Counted from the stretch's first letter, positions 25,261 through 33,673 are shown. The stretch: DNA of 43,126 nt from Pseudokineococcus marinus (GCF_013004605.1 NZ_JABEMA010000005.1:1-43126); one strand, 5' to 3'. Notes: a model not told the origin generated them from the sequence alone. Translations and numbers: made by a program.

Positions 25261-26189
25261 TGCCCGAGCCACTGTCCGCCCCACCGAGCGTCACCGTCGT
25301 CATCCCCACCAAAGACCGCCCCGAGCTGCTCCTCCGGGCCATCGCCGCCGTCCAGGACCAGGACTACGAGGGCGTGGTGGAGACGGTGGTCGTCGTGGAC
25401 GAGGGCGGCCGGACGCCGGACGGGATGCCCTCGCGGCCGGGGCGCCCGCTCTCCGTCGTCGCCAACGACCGCTCGCCCGGGCTCGCCGGCGCCCGCAACG
25501 CGGGGGTGGACCGCGTGAGCACGCCCTTCGTCGCCTTCTGCGACGACGACGACGTCTGGCACCCGTCGAAGCTGCGTCGGCAGGTCGCGGCGGTCCAGCA
25601 GGTCCCGGGCGCGGTGCTGGTCACCTGCGGCATCCGGGTCGTCTACGAGCAGACGACCGTCGTCCGCGCGCTGCCGCGAACGCGCATCGGCTTCGACGAC
25701 CTGCTGCGCTCACGGCTCACCGAGCTGCACCCCTCGACCTTCCTCCTCGACACCGCCCGCCTCCGATCGCAGGTCGGCCCGGTGGAGGAGGACATCCCGG
25801 GGAGCTACGCCGAGGACTACGACTTCCTCCTCCGCGTCGCGCGCGCCTCCCCCGTGGTCAACCTGCCCGAGGCGATGGTCGACGTGCACTGGCACCGGCG
25901 CTCGTACTTCGCGGGACGGTGGGACACCATCTCGGCCGCTCTCCGGTGGCTGCTGGCGCGCTACCCCGAGTTCGACCGCGAGCCCGCCGGAAGAGCGCGC
26001 GTCCTCGGCCAGATCGCCTTCGCGGACGCCGCCGCCGGCCGGCGGCGGGGAGCAGTGGCCGTGGCCGTCCGCGCGCTGAGGGACCGACCGCAGGAGCTGC
26101 GGGCCGTGGTCGCCCTGGCCGTGGCGACGGGCCTCGTGCGTCCCGCCTGGGTCCTGGCCGCGCTCCACCGCCGGGGCCGCGGCGTCTGA
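25260..26189 (+). CDS. Family 2 glycosyltransferase
   Basis: A 309-residue GT-A-fold glycosyltransferase. SVTVVIPTKDRPELLLRAIAAVQDQ opens the nucleotide-binding fold, RSPGLAGARNAGVD follows, and FVAFCDDDDVWHPSKL holds the DxD-type metal and sugar-nucleotide site; SYAEDYDFLLRVA resembles the ED motif that supplies the catalytic base region. It adds one sugar to the lipid-linked repeat unit in the cytoplasm; donor and acceptor are not predictable. The ATG at 25260 shares a base with the preceding stop (TGATG). It is the last gene of the operon and is followed by a perfect 17-bp hairpin. Confidence 0.9.
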   Translation: MPEPLSAPPSVTVVIPTKDRPELLLRAIAAVQDQDYEGVVETVVVVDEGGRTPDGMPSRPGRPLSVVANDRSPGLAGARNAGVDRVSTPFVAFCDDDDVWHPSKLRRQVAAVQQVPGAVLVTCGIRVVYEQTTVVRALPRTRIGFDDLLRSRLTELHPSTFLLDTARLRSQVGPVEEDIPGSYAEDYDFLLRVARASPVVNLPEAMVDVHWHRRSYFAGRWDTISAALRWLLARYPEFDREPAGRARVLGQIAFADAAAGRRRGAVAVAVRALRDRPQELRAVVALAVATGLVRPAWVLAALHRRGRGV

Positions 26190-26195
26190 ACGACG

Positions 26196-26232
26196 GAAGG
26201 ACGGGCGGGGTCCGAGACCCCGCCCGTCCTTC
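26196..26232. terminator. Bidirectional terminator between convergent genes
   Basis: Arms 26196-26212 and 26216-26232 form a perfect 17-bp stem (GAAGGACGGGCGGGGTC) with a 3-base CGA loop. It lies seven bases after the GT2 stop and eleven before the stop of the convergent GH26-like gene, so it can serve both. Confidence 0.8.
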
Positions 26233-26242
26233 GTGGCACTAG

Positions 26243-27766
26243 TCAGCCGCCGCAGACCGCCCAGCGCCAGGCCTGCGCGGACGCCTCGTCGAGGAGGCGG
26301 AACTCACCGCCCACCGGGGCGTCGAAGTAGATGGCCCACCGGGCGTCGTTCTGGCGGAGCCACGTCGCCGAGTCGCGGATCCAGGCGGCACGCCGCACAC
26401 CCGTGTCACCGGCGACCAGGAGGCTTCCCATCTCGGCGATGCCGTAGGGCTTCCCCACGGAGTCGGACGCCGCCTTGGCGACGCCGAAGACACTCGCGGG
26501 CGAGGCGTACTGGCCGGAGTTGGCGCCGTGGTTGTAGCAGTCCCAGCCCATCTCGTCGACGACGTCGTCGCCCGGGTAGTAGTCCTTCCAGTTGCGGCGG
26601 GAGGCCGGGTTGAGGCTCCAGCACATCAGGACCGGCGTGGCCTTGAGTCGGTCGTTCTTCGCCTCGGTCGCGAGACGGTCGAGGTGCCGCCACGCCGCCC
26701 GGTAGTCGGCCGCCGTGAAGCTGCCGCGCTCGATGTCGTCCTCAGGCTCGTGGAAGTAGGTCCAGTTCACCTGGCGGTCGCGCGGCGCGGTGGCGAACCA
26801 CGTGCGGAGGCGGCTGTCGTACGTGCCAGCGAGGATGTCGCGCGGCGGGGCCTTGAAGGAGACGACCACTGGCTTGCCGCTCAGGCCCGCGTCCCCAGGC
26901 CACGTGCCCGGCAGGCCGGAGAAGAAGTACCGGCTCACCCCGAAGGTCCCGTACCTCTCCTGCTGACGCTGGAAGGCCGTGGCGTAGGTCTCGCCGGCGT
27001 TGCGGTAGGCGTTCGCCCCGAAGAGGGTCGGCACCTCGCTGACCGGCGCGGGGGCCGGGGGCGGGGTGACCGGTGTCGGCGCCGGGGGCGGCGTGACCGG
27101 CGTCGGCGCCGGGGGCGGCGTGACCGGCGTCGGCGCCGGGGGCGGCGTCGTGGGCGCCGGCGGGGTCGGGTCGGGCGTGACGAGGGAGTAGGTGACCACG
27201 AGCTTGGGCGCCGTGGCGGCGCCGGACTCGCGGCTGAGGATCTCGCTGACGCCCGAGGGCACGGTCACGGAGAAGTTGAGAGGAAGGCTCTTCGCGACGT
27301 GGCCGGTGACGTCCACGGTGAAGGCTTTGGCCGTCTTGGGGAACGAGACCGAGGTGACGCTCCCCGTGCTCGCGGGAGCCGTCTTCCAGGTGACCTTCTT
27401 CTCGTCCCACGATGAGGAGCCGAGGCTCTGCACGTCGACACGGCCGGGCTGGGTGCGCGTCGAGCTGACGCGGATCTCCGCCTTCGTGATCTTCGCGCCC
27501 GCGGGCACGCGGGGGGCCGGGAAGCGGATGAGCGCCCGCTTCGTCATCGCCGACGTGGACGCCGCGACGACCTTGGTGCTGGTCCCGGTGGTCCGGTCCG
27601 GCGCCTGCTTCTCGACGTAGGCGTCGGCGGAGGCGGTGCTGGTCACCGTCCCCGTCGTCGTGGCGGCCTGGGACGAGGGCACGCCCACGAGGGCGCTCCC
27701 CGCGACGGCGGCGGTGGCGGACAGGGCGAGCAGGGAACGGCGCGCGCGCCGATGCTTCGCGGTCAT
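26243..27766 (-). CDS. Secreted DNRLRE-domain/GH26-like glycoside hydrolase
   Basis: A 507-residue exported modular enzyme. Signal peptide (SSQA-AT, about residue 34); a DNRLRE-type beta-sandwich (about 40-195; ASADAYVEKQAPDRTTGTS, KRALIRFPAP), a domain linked in other enzymes to polysaccharide binding; a Pro/Thr linker (about 196-247) containing three exact TPVTPPPAP-type repeats; and a GH26-like barrel (about 248-507). WTYFHEPEDD near residue 338 and YGIAEMGSLL near 444 fit the acid/base and nucleophile glutamates. The ATG at 27766 follows GAGGAG by five bases. It is convergent with the polysaccharide operon and divergent from the APS kinase gene. It may trim or release the locus polysaccharide; the substrate is unknown. 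Confidence 0.82.
   Translation of the reverse strand: MTAKHRRARRSLLALSATAAVAGSALVGVPSSQAATTTGTVTSTASADAYVEKQAPDRTTGTSTKVVAASTSAMTKRALIRFPAPRVPAGAKITKAEIRVSSTRTQPGRVDVQSLGSSSWDEKKVTWKTAPASTGSVTSVSFPKTAKAFTVDVTGHVAKSLPLNFSVTVPSGVSEILSRESGAATAPKLVVTYSLVTPDPTPPAPTTPPPAPTPVTPPPAPTPVTPPPAPTPVTPPPAPAPVSEVPTLFGANAYRNAGETYATAFQRQQERYGTFGVSRYFFSGLPGTWPGDAGLSGKPVVVSFKAPPRDILAGTYDSRLRTWFATAPRDRQVNWTYFHEPEDDIERGSFTAADYRAAWRHLDRLATEAKNDRLKATPVLMCWSLNPASRRNWKDYYPGDDVVDEMGWDCYNHGANSGQYASPASVFGVAKAASDSVGKPYGIAEMGSLLVAGDTGVRRAAWIRDSATWLRQNDARWAIYFDAPVGGEFRLLDEASAQAWRWAVCGG
27066..27146 (-). repeat. 27-bp tandem repeat in the Pro/Thr linker of the GH26-like gene
   Basis: Three consecutive 27-bp units (27066-27092, 27093-27119, 27120-27146), the last two identical and the first differing by one base. 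Each encodes a TPVTPPPAP unit. Diverged partial units flank the array. Confidence 0.9.
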
Positions 27767-27813
27767 GGCGTCTCCTCGAGAGGTGGGTAGCGGGGTGGTG
27801 TGCCACTGCTCTC

Positions 27814-27832
27814 GACCCCCGCCGAGGGGGTC
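27814..27832. other. Hairpin in the divergent intergenic region (27767-28000)
   Basis: GACCCCC and GGGGGTC form a perfect 7-bp stem around GCCGA. The same region has four CGGGGTG or CACCCCG copies in both orientations (near 27791, 27835, 27897 and 27921), which may be operator-like sites for the two divergent genes. No clear promoter hexamers were found. Confidence 0.3.
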
Positions 27833-28000
27833 TGCACCCCGCCCTCACCTCGGTTGCCGAGGCCACAGCCGAACGGCGCATCGCCTGTACGCCGCCGGGG
27901 TGAAGAAGGGGCGGGCTGCTCACCCCGCCGGACGTCCGCCCCCGAGCCGCCGGACTGCGCCGTCGCCGAGAAGGGCGGACGGACCGGGCAAGATGCTCCC

Positions 28001-29398
28001 GTGCAGCGAGCGCGTGACGGTCAACCCCTCCGAGTCGACGACGCGGGGGCGGAGCTCGTCGACCTGCTCGCGCGGTCCGGCCTGGAGGCGTCCCTCTCCT
28101 GGACGGGCGGCGTGTGGCGCGTCGAGCCGGCCGAACCGGGCGCCGGCGTGCGCCTCGACCTCGCCGACGCGGAGCTCACCGGCGGCGAAGAGCTGGTGGT
28201 CGTCGACCCCGAGCTGGTGCCGTTCGCCGCCCTGGCGATCACCCGGGCCGACGGTTCTCGACAGGCCTCCGACCGGACGGTGTCAGGACGCCTGCGCCCG
28301 CTCGCCGGGCGCACCGCCGCCACCTACCCCGGGCTCGAGGTCGACGGGAGCCCGGGCGGGCGCCTCACCGGGGTGCACGTGGTCGTGACCGACCGACTCC
28401 TGCTGGAGGCTGACGTGGCGGCGGTGGGCGCCGCCCTCGACGCCCTCCCCCTCGTCCTCCTCGGGCTCGTCGGGGAGGGTCGGCCCACCCCTCGAGAGGT
28501 CCTCGCTCGCGGCCTCGACGCCGTCGCCGCCGACCTGGCGACCCAGCTCGGAGCTGAGGTGGGCGTGGCGCTGCTCAGCCTGCCCGCGGTGGAAGGCGCC
28601 GACGTCGCGCTGCTGCCGGCGTTGCTCGAGCGAGCGGGCGCGGCTCGCACCTCACGCGCCCGAGCGCTGGCGCGGACCGGGCCCCACAGCCAGGGCGCCG
28701 TCGGCCCTCTGGACGGCGGTCCGACGTCGGCGACCTGGGACGAGGTGGTCGACGCCCTCGAGCGCGGGGCGGACGTCCCGGCCGGCACCGCCTCCCCCGC
28801 CGTGGTGCGCGAGCTGCGGCGGCTCCACCCCGCACGACACGCACGAGGGGCCGTGATCCTGTTCACCGGCCTGTCGGGCTCGGGGAAGTCCACGGTCGCG
28901 TCGGGGGTCGTGGCGGCGCTGCGCGCCGAGGGCAGCCGGACCGTCACCGTCCTCGACGGCGACCGCGTGCGGACGATGCTCTCCTCGGGCCTGACCTTCT
29001 CCCGGGAGGACCGCGATCTCAACGTCCGCAGGATCGGCTACGTGGCCGCGGAGGTGGCCCGCCACGGGGGCACGGCCGTGTGCGCCCCCATCGCGCCCTA
29101 CGCGTCGACGCGGGCGGAGGTCCGGAGGATGGTGGAGGAGGCCGGGGGCGTGCTGGTCCTCGTGCACGTGGCCACACCCCTGGAGGTGTGCGAGGCACGG
29201 GACCGCAAGGGCCTCTACGCGAAGGCGCGCCGTGGCGAGATCCCCGCCTTCACGGGTGTGAGCGACCCCTACGAGGCGCCGACGGACGCCTCTCTCGTCC
29301 TCGACACCAGTCGGCAGGGGCTCGAGGAGTGCGTCTCCGCCGTCATGGCGCTCCTCCGGGAGGAGGGGCTGGTGCTCGCGCCCGCCCCGGCCCCGTAG
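28001..29398 (+). CDS. cysC: Adenylylsulfate (APS) kinase with long N-terminal extension
   Basis: A 465-residue protein whose C-terminal part (about 285-465) is an APS kinase: ILFTGLSGSGKST is the Walker A loop, VTVLDGDRVRTMLSSGLTFS the APS-binding segment, RDLNVRRIGYVAAEVARHGG and KGLYAKARRGEIPAFTGVSDPYE the lid and product-binding region. It phosphorylates APS to PAPS, the donor used by the three sulfotransferases nearby. The roughly 280-residue N-terminal region is far longer than a plain CysC of about 200 residues; it has no convincing catalytic motif but may be a diverged ATP-sulfurylase-like or regulatory module. The GTG at 28001 is my choice; no strong ribosome binding site marks it, and the upstream in-frame extension looks non-coding. 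It converges on the PssE gene with one base between stops. Confidence 0.88.
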   Translation: MQRARDGQPLRVDDAGAELVDLLARSGLEASLSWTGGVWRVEPAEPGAGVRLDLADAELTGGEELVVVDPELVPFAALAITRADGSRQASDRTVSGRLRPLAGRTAATYPGLEVDGSPGGRLTGVHVVVTDRLLLEADVAAVGAALDALPLVLLGLVGEGRPTPREVLARGLDAVAADLATQLGAEVGVALLSLPAVEGADVALLPALLERAGAARTSRARALARTGPHSQGAVGPLDGGPTSATWDEVVDALERGADVPAGTASPAVVRELRRLHPARHARGAVILFTGLSGSGKSTVASGVVAALRAEGSRTVTVLDGDRVRTMLSSGLTFSREDRDLNVRRIGYVAAEVARHGGTAVCAPIAPYASTRAEVRRMVEEAGGVLVLVHVATPLEVCEARDRKGLYAKARRGEIPAFTGVSDPYEAPTDASLVLDTSRQGLEECVSAVMALLREEGLVLAPAPAP

Positions 29399-29399
29399 G

Positions 29400-30014
29400 T
29401 CAGCCGCCCGCCCGACGGCGTCCGAGGCGCCGCCGGGGAGCCTTCCGGCGCCGGCGGGCCTCGTCCACGACAGCGCCGACGACGACACCCACCCGGCGCG
29501 CGGACGCCTCACGACGCGCCTGCTCCCCCTCGGGCGTCGTGCTCGCCGCCGCGGGGTCGCCCAGCACGTGCTCGACCAGGCGGTCCAGCTCGTCGACGTC
29601 CTCGCAGAGCAGGACCATGCCCTCGCGACCCATGCGCCGGCTGAAGAGCTGCTGGTGCTCGTCGACGTGCTCGCCCCGCGACGGGTCGCGCGGGACGACG
29701 ACCGGGACGAGCCCGGCACGACGCGCCTCCATGATCGTCGCCGGGCCCCCGTGGCAGACGACGGCGCTGGCCCGCTGGAACAGGCGCTGCATCTCCTCGT
29801 GGGGGACGAGGGCGCTGGCCCGCACCCCCGCAGGCGCTGGCGTCGCCCCGTGCTGCACGTGGACGACGACGTCCTGCCGTCCGCCACCCCAGCGCTCGGC
29901 CCACTCGACCAGCCTGGCGAAGGGGTGGTGGTCGGTCCCCACGAGGACGAGCACCAGCGGCGGCTCGGGCAGGGACTCGATGGGAAGGGCCTGGCGCGGC
30001 CGGAAGGTCGTCAC
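29400..30014 (-). CDS. PssE/Alg13-like glycosyltransferase subunit
   Basis: A 204-residue GT-B C-terminal half related to Alg13, PssE and the donor-binding half of MurG. VLVLVGTDHHPFARLVEWAE starts the fold and SAVVCHGGPATIMEARRAGLVPVVVPRD is the nucleotide-sugar-binding HGGxxT/E region; GEHVDEHQQLFSRRM follows as in the family. Such proteins need a membrane-bound Alg14/PssD partner, which is encoded immediately upstream with a GTGA overlap. The pair would transfer the second sugar onto the polyprenyl-diphosphate-linked first sugar. The C-terminal tail is very Arg-rich. The GTG at 30014 is fixed by the overlap with the partner stop codon. Together with cysN and cysD it forms one tightly coupled operon. 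Confidence 0.86.
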   Translation of the reverse strand: MTTFRPRQALPIESLPEPPLVLVLVGTDHHPFARLVEWAERWGGGRQDVVVHVQHGATPAPAGVRASALVPHEEMQRLFQRASAVVCHGGPATIMEARRAGLVPVVVPRDPSRGEHVDEHQQLFSRRMGREGMVLLCEDVDELDRLVEHVLGDPAAASTTPEGEQARREASARRVGVVVGAVVDEARRRRKAPRRRLGRRRAGG

Positions 30015-30613
30015 AGCAGCGGTCCCACCACGGTCGCCCGCGGGTAGAAGGCCAGCTGCTCCTCCCACTGCACGAGCATCCGCGTCGTGAAGGGCCGGCA
30101 CAGCCGCCCCGTGAGCGTCGGCCCGTCGAGACGGTCGAAGACCTCGACGTAGACGGTCGGCACGCCGAGAGCACGGGCGAGGACGAAGAAGGGCACCGCC
30201 ACCGCCGCCCCTGACGAGATCACCACGTCGGGACGCCTGTCGCGCAGCACGTCCCACGCCAGTCGGGTGTTGCGGAGGAGGTTGCGCACGTTCCTCGTCG
30301 TCGGGTGGTGGGCGGGGATGAGCGCCTCGTCGGCGAGGAGGCTGAGGGCGTCCTCGGTGTCGAAGCACACCCACCGGCGCCGGCTCTCGACGAGCTCGGA
30401 GGAGAGCGTGACGAGCTGCGCGAGGTGCCCCCCGCTCGAGCAGACGAGCAGGACGTCCGGCGGCACGCGCCGGTCGTCGCCTCCCGCCGCCCGCTGGCGG
30501 GGGGCGACGCCCACGCGGCGCTCCACCAGCGCGTGGCCGCGCTCCGCCGTCGTGGACGACCGGCGACGGACGCGCGGCGCCGCGTCCTCCCCCGTCCTCG
30601 TGAAGAGGCTCAT
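30011..30613 (-). CDS. PssD/Alg14-like glycosyltransferase partner subunit
   Basis: A 200-residue protein with the Alg14/PssD pattern: DVLLVCSSGGHLAQLVTL (about residues 53-70; the GGH motif), PDVVISSGAAVAVPFFVLARALG and VPTVYVEVFDRLDGPTLTGRL. Alg14-type proteins anchor the Alg13-like catalytic partner to the membrane and bind the acceptor lipid. The N-terminal 50 residues are polar and Arg-rich rather than a clear membrane helix. The ATG at 30613 lies in the cysN stop (ATGA), and the stop overlaps the PssE start. Its coupling to cysN links sugar transfer to activated sulfate production. Confidence 0.85.
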   Translation of the reverse strand: MSLFTRTGEDAAPRVRRRSSTTAERGHALVERRVGVAPRQRAAGGDDRRVPPDVLLVCSSGGHLAQLVTLSSELVESRRRWVCFDTEDALSLLADEALIPAHHPTTRNVRNLLRNTRLAWDVLRDRRPDVVISSGAAVAVPFFVLARALGVPTVYVEVFDRLDGPTLTGRLCRPFTTRMLVQWEEQLAFYPRATVVGPLL

Positions 30614-31929
30614 TCCGCGGCCGTGATCATCCCGGCGCCCACCGTCCTGTTGGTGCCCTCGTCGATGAGGACGAACCCGCCCGTCGTGCGGTTGCGACGG
30701 TACTCGTCGGCCAGCAGCGGCGCGGTGGTCCGCAGCCGGATGCGCCCGATCTCGTTGAGCCCCAGCTGGGTCGAGGACTCGTCGCGGTGGAGCGTGTTGA
30801 CGTCGAGCCGGTACTGCAGCTCCTTCACGACGGCGCGCGCCGTCCGCGTCGTGTGCTTGATCGCGTACTTCCGGCCCGGCACGAGCGCCGACGACTCGTC
30901 CATCCAGCTGACCATCGCGTCGATGTCCTGGCTCGGCGTCGGGGCGTTGTGCGGCCGGCAGATCATGTCGCCGCGCGAGACGTCGAGCTCGTCCTCCAGC
31001 CGCACGGTCACCGACATGGGCGGGAAGGCCTCGGCCACCGGCCCGTCCGCCGTCTCGATGGAGGCGATCCGCGTCGTGAAGCCCGAGGGCAGCACCATGA
31101 CCTCGTCGCCCGGCTTGAGGACGCCGCCGGAGACCTGCCCCGCGTAGCCGCGGTAGTCCAGGTGGCGGCCGGACTGCGGCCGGATGACGTACTGCACGGC
31201 GAAGCGCGCGTCGACGAGGTTGCGGTCGCTCGCCACGTGCACGTGCTCGAGGTGGTGCAGCAGGCTCGGCCCGTCGTACCACGGGGTGCGCGAGGAGCGG
31301 GACACGACGTTGTCGCCCTCGAGCGCCGAGACCGGGATGACCGTGAGGTCGGGCACCTCGAGCTTCGTGGCGAAGGAGGCGAAGTCCCGCCGGATGCCCT
31401 CGAAGACCTCCTCGGAGAAGTCGACGAGGTCCATCTTGTTCACCGCGAGCACGAGGTGCGGGACCTGCAGCAGCGTCGCGAGGAACGCGTGTCGGCGCGA
31501 CTGCTCGACGAGGCCCTTGCGGGCGTCGACGAGGATGAGCGCCAGGTCGGCCGTGGAGGCTCCCGTGACCATGTTGCGCGTGTACTGGATGTGGCCCGGG
31601 GTGTCCGCGATGATGAACTTCCGCCGCGGCGTCGCGAAGTAGCGGTAGGCCACGTCGATGGTGATGCCCTGCTCGCGCTCCGCGCGCAGGCCGTCGGTGA
31701 GCAGCGCGAGGTTGGTGTACTCGTCGCCGCGGTCGCGGCTGGCGCGCTCGACGGACTCGATCTGGTCCTCGAAGACGGTCTTCGTGTCGTAGAGCAGTCG
31801 CCCGATGAGGGTGCTCTTGCCGTCGTCGACGGAGCCGGCCGTCGCGAAGCGCAGCAGGTCGGCGTCCCGCTGCATGGCGACGGGAGCGCCGGCGACGGGC
31901 TCGGTCGGCTCGCTGGTGTGCGTGCTCAT
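30610..31929 (-). CDS. cysN: Sulfate adenylyltransferase large (GTPase) subunit
   Basis: A 439-residue translation-factor-type GTPase. ATAGSVDDGKSTLIGRLLYD is the G1 loop, REQGITIDVAYRYF the switch I region, ADTPGHIQYTRNMVTGAS the G3 box, and AVNKMDL the G4 box, followed by EF-Tu-like beta-barrel domains. With CysD it forms ATP sulfurylase, driving APS formation from ATP and sulfate by GTP hydrolysis. Length is that of a stand-alone CysN with no fused APS kinase; that activity is encoded separately at 28001. Its start shares a base with the cysD stop (TGATG) and its stop overlaps the PssD-like gene (ATGA). Confidence 0.97.
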   Translation of the reverse strand: MSTHTSEPTEPVAGAPVAMQRDADLLRFATAGSVDDGKSTLIGRLLYDTKTVFEDQIESVERASRDRGDEYTNLALLTDGLRAEREQGITIDVAYRYFATPRRKFIIADTPGHIQYTRNMVTGASTADLALILVDARKGLVEQSRRHAFLATLLQVPHLVLAVNKMDLVDFSEEVFEGIRRDFASFATKLEVPDLTVIPVSALEGDNVVSRSSRTPWYDGPSLLHHLEHVHVASDRNLVDARFAVQYVIRPQSGRHLDYRGYAGQVSGGVLKPGDEVMVLPSGFTTRIASIETADGPVAEAFPPMSVTVRLEDELDVSRGDMICRPHNAPTPSQDIDAMVSWMDESSALVPGRKYAIKHTTRTARAVVKELQYRLDVNTLHRDESSTQLGLNEIGRIRLRTTAPLLADEYRRNRTTGGFVLIDEGTNRTVGAGMITAAE

Positions 31930-32855
31930 CAGAAGTACCCCTCGCGCTTGCGGTCCTCCATGGCGGACTCGCTGAACTTGTCGTCGCCGCGGGTGGCCCC
32001 GCGCTCGGTGATCCGCGTCGTCGCGACCTCCTCGACGATCTTCTCGACCGTGTCGGCCTCGGAGCGGACGGCGGCCGTGAGGCTGGCGTCGCCCACCGTG
32101 CGGTAGCGGACCCGCGCGGTGAAGACCTCCTCGCCCTCCCGCGGGCGGCAGACCTCGTGGACGGCGAAGAGCATCCCGTTCCGCTCGAAGACCTCGCGGT
32201 CGTGGGCGAAGTAGATGGCGGGCAGCTCGATGCCCTCAGCCGCGATGTAGGACCAGATGTCGAGCTCGGTCCAGTTCGAGAGCGGGAAGACGCGGATGGA
32301 CTCCCCCGGGTGGATGCGCCCGTTGTAGAGCCCCCACAGCTCCGGCCGCTGGTTCTTGGGGTCCCACTGCCCGAAGTCGTCGCGGAAGCTGAAGATGCGC
32401 TCCTTGGCCCGCGCCTTGTCCTCGTCGCGGCGGGCCCCGCCGAAGACCGCCGTGTAGCCGCCCTTCTCGAGGGCGTCGAGGAGGACGGGCGTCTGGATGC
32501 GGTTGCGCGTGCCGTCCGGCGGCTCGGTGACGAGACCGCGCTCCAGGGCGTCGGGGACGCTCGCGACGACGAGCTGCAGGCCCAGCTGGGCCGCGCGGCG
32601 GTCGCGCAGGTCGAGGACCTCGGCGAAGTTGTGGCCCGTGTCCACGTGCAGGACCGGGAAGGGGATGGGCGCCGGCGCGAAGGCCTTCTCGGCCAGGCGC
32701 AGCATGACGATCGAGTCCTTGCCGCCCGAGAAGAGCAGGACGGGGCGCTCCAGCTCCGCGACGACCTCGCGGATGATGAAGATGGCCTCGGCCTCGAGGG
32801 CCTGCAGCTGGGTGAGCTGGTAGCGGCCGGCGGAGGGCGTGCCGGGGGAGGTCAT
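31929..32855 (-). CDS. cysD: Sulfate adenylyltransferase small subunit
   Basis: A 308-residue PP-loop ATP pyrophosphatase that adenylates sulfate to APS. VLLFSGGKDSIVMLRLAEKAF is the SGGKDS PP-loop, followed by VLHVDTGHNF, FGGARRDEDKARAKERIFSFRD and PLSNWTELDIWSYI, all diagnostic of CysD; the C-terminus ends in the typical EDRKREGYF. The ATG at 32855 overlaps the cysQ stop (ATGA), which fixes the start and excludes the much longer in-frame upstream extension. It acts with the downstream cysN. In this context the product APS is most likely passed to the CysC-type kinase for PAPS, though feeding sulfur assimilation as well is possible; no APS/PAPS reductase is in the window. Confidence 0.97.
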   Translation of the reverse strand: MTSPGTPSAGRYQLTQLQALEAEAIFIIREVVAELERPVLLFSGGKDSIVMLRLAEKAFAPAPIPFPVLHVDTGHNFAEVLDLRDRRAAQLGLQLVVASVPDALERGLVTEPPDGTRNRIQTPVLLDALEKGGYTAVFGGARRDEDKARAKERIFSFRDDFGQWDPKNQRPELWGLYNGRIHPGESIRVFPLSNWTELDIWSYIAAEGIELPAIYFAHDREVFERNGMLFAVHEVCRPREGEEVFTARVRYRTVGDASLTAAVRSEADTVEKIVEEVATTRITERGATRGDDKFSESAMEDRKREGYF

Positions 32856-33673
32856 CGGGCGGTCTCCGGGGTCGGTGCGGTCTGGTCGGACGGGCGGGCC
32901 GCCACCCGGGCGATGGCGGCGAGCACGCGCTCGGCCACCTCGGGGCGGGCGACGACGAGGTCGGGCAGCGTCGGGTCGGGGCGGTTGTAGACCAGCGGCG
33001 AGCCGTCGACCCGGCTCGTGTGGAGCCCGGCGGCCCGCGCGACGGCGACGGGCGCCGCGGAGTCCCACTCGTACTGCCCGCCGGCGTGCACGTAGGCGTC
33101 GGCCTCGTCGCGCAGCACCGAGGTCGCCTTCACGCCGGCCGACCCCATGGGGACGAGCTCGGCGCCCAGCTCCTCGGCGAGGGCGGTGACGAAGGCGGGC
33201 GGCCGGGAGCGGCTCACCGCGAGGCGGACGACGTCGGGGGCGCCCTCGGGCCGCTGCGGCGCCGGGTCGGTGGAGTAGGTCGTGCCCGCGGCGGGCATCG
33301 CCACCGCGCCGGCGACGAGCTCGCCGTCCTCCCACAGCGCCACGTGGACCGCCCAGTCGGTGCGGGCGGGGACGCCGTCGCCACCGACCTCGGAGAACTC
33401 CCGGGTGCCGTCGAGCGGGTCGACGATCCAGACGCGGCGGGAGGTGAGGCGGACGGGGTCGTCGGCGGCCTCCTCCGAGAGGACGGCGTCCTCGGGGCGG
33501 TGCTCGGCGAGGAAGGCGGCGAGCGCCTCCTGGGCGCTGCGGTCGCCGGCGTCCTTGATCTCCCGCCCACCGCGGCCCTCCGCCGCGAGGCGCTCGCGCA
33601 CGGCGAGCAGCACGCGACCGGCCTCGTCGGCTGCCTGGCGCGCCAGGTCGGCGTCGCTGGTGGCGGTCGGCAT
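32852..33673 (-). CDS. cysQ: 3'(2'),5'-bisphosphate nucleotidase CysQ-like
   Basis: A 273-residue inositol-monophosphatase-superfamily enzyme. SEEAADD and WIVDPLDGTREFSEV supply the metal-binding EE and DPxDGT motifs, and the C-terminal EWDSAAPVAVARAAGLH matches the WD(S/T)xA motif. CysQ-type enzymes hydrolyse PAP, the by-product of sulfotransferases, to AMP and so relieve product inhibition; a few family members act on inositol phosphates instead. Placement first in an operon with cysD and cysN, beside three sulfotransferase genes, supports PAP as the substrate. The ATG at 33673 follows AGGAGG by about eight bases. Confidence 0.92.
   Translation of the reverse strand: MPTATSDADLARQAADEAGRVLLAVRERLAAEGRGGREIKDAGDRSAQEALAAFLAEHRPEDAVLSEEAADDPVRLTSRRVWIVDPLDGTREFSEVGGDGVPARTDWAVHVALWEDGELVAGAVAMPAAGTTYSTDPAPQRPEGAPDVVRLAVSRSRPPAFVTALAEELGAELVPMGSAGVKATSVLRDEADAYVHAGGQYEWDSAAPVAVARAAGLHTSRVDGSPLVYNRPDPTLPDLVVARPEVAERVLAAIARVAARPSDQTAPTPETAR

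Noticed and set aside
27800-28000. Start of the APS kinase gene at 27800
   Set aside because: The extra 67 codons have non-coding composition and overlap a palindrome-rich divergent promoter region; GTG at 28001 is more reasonable.
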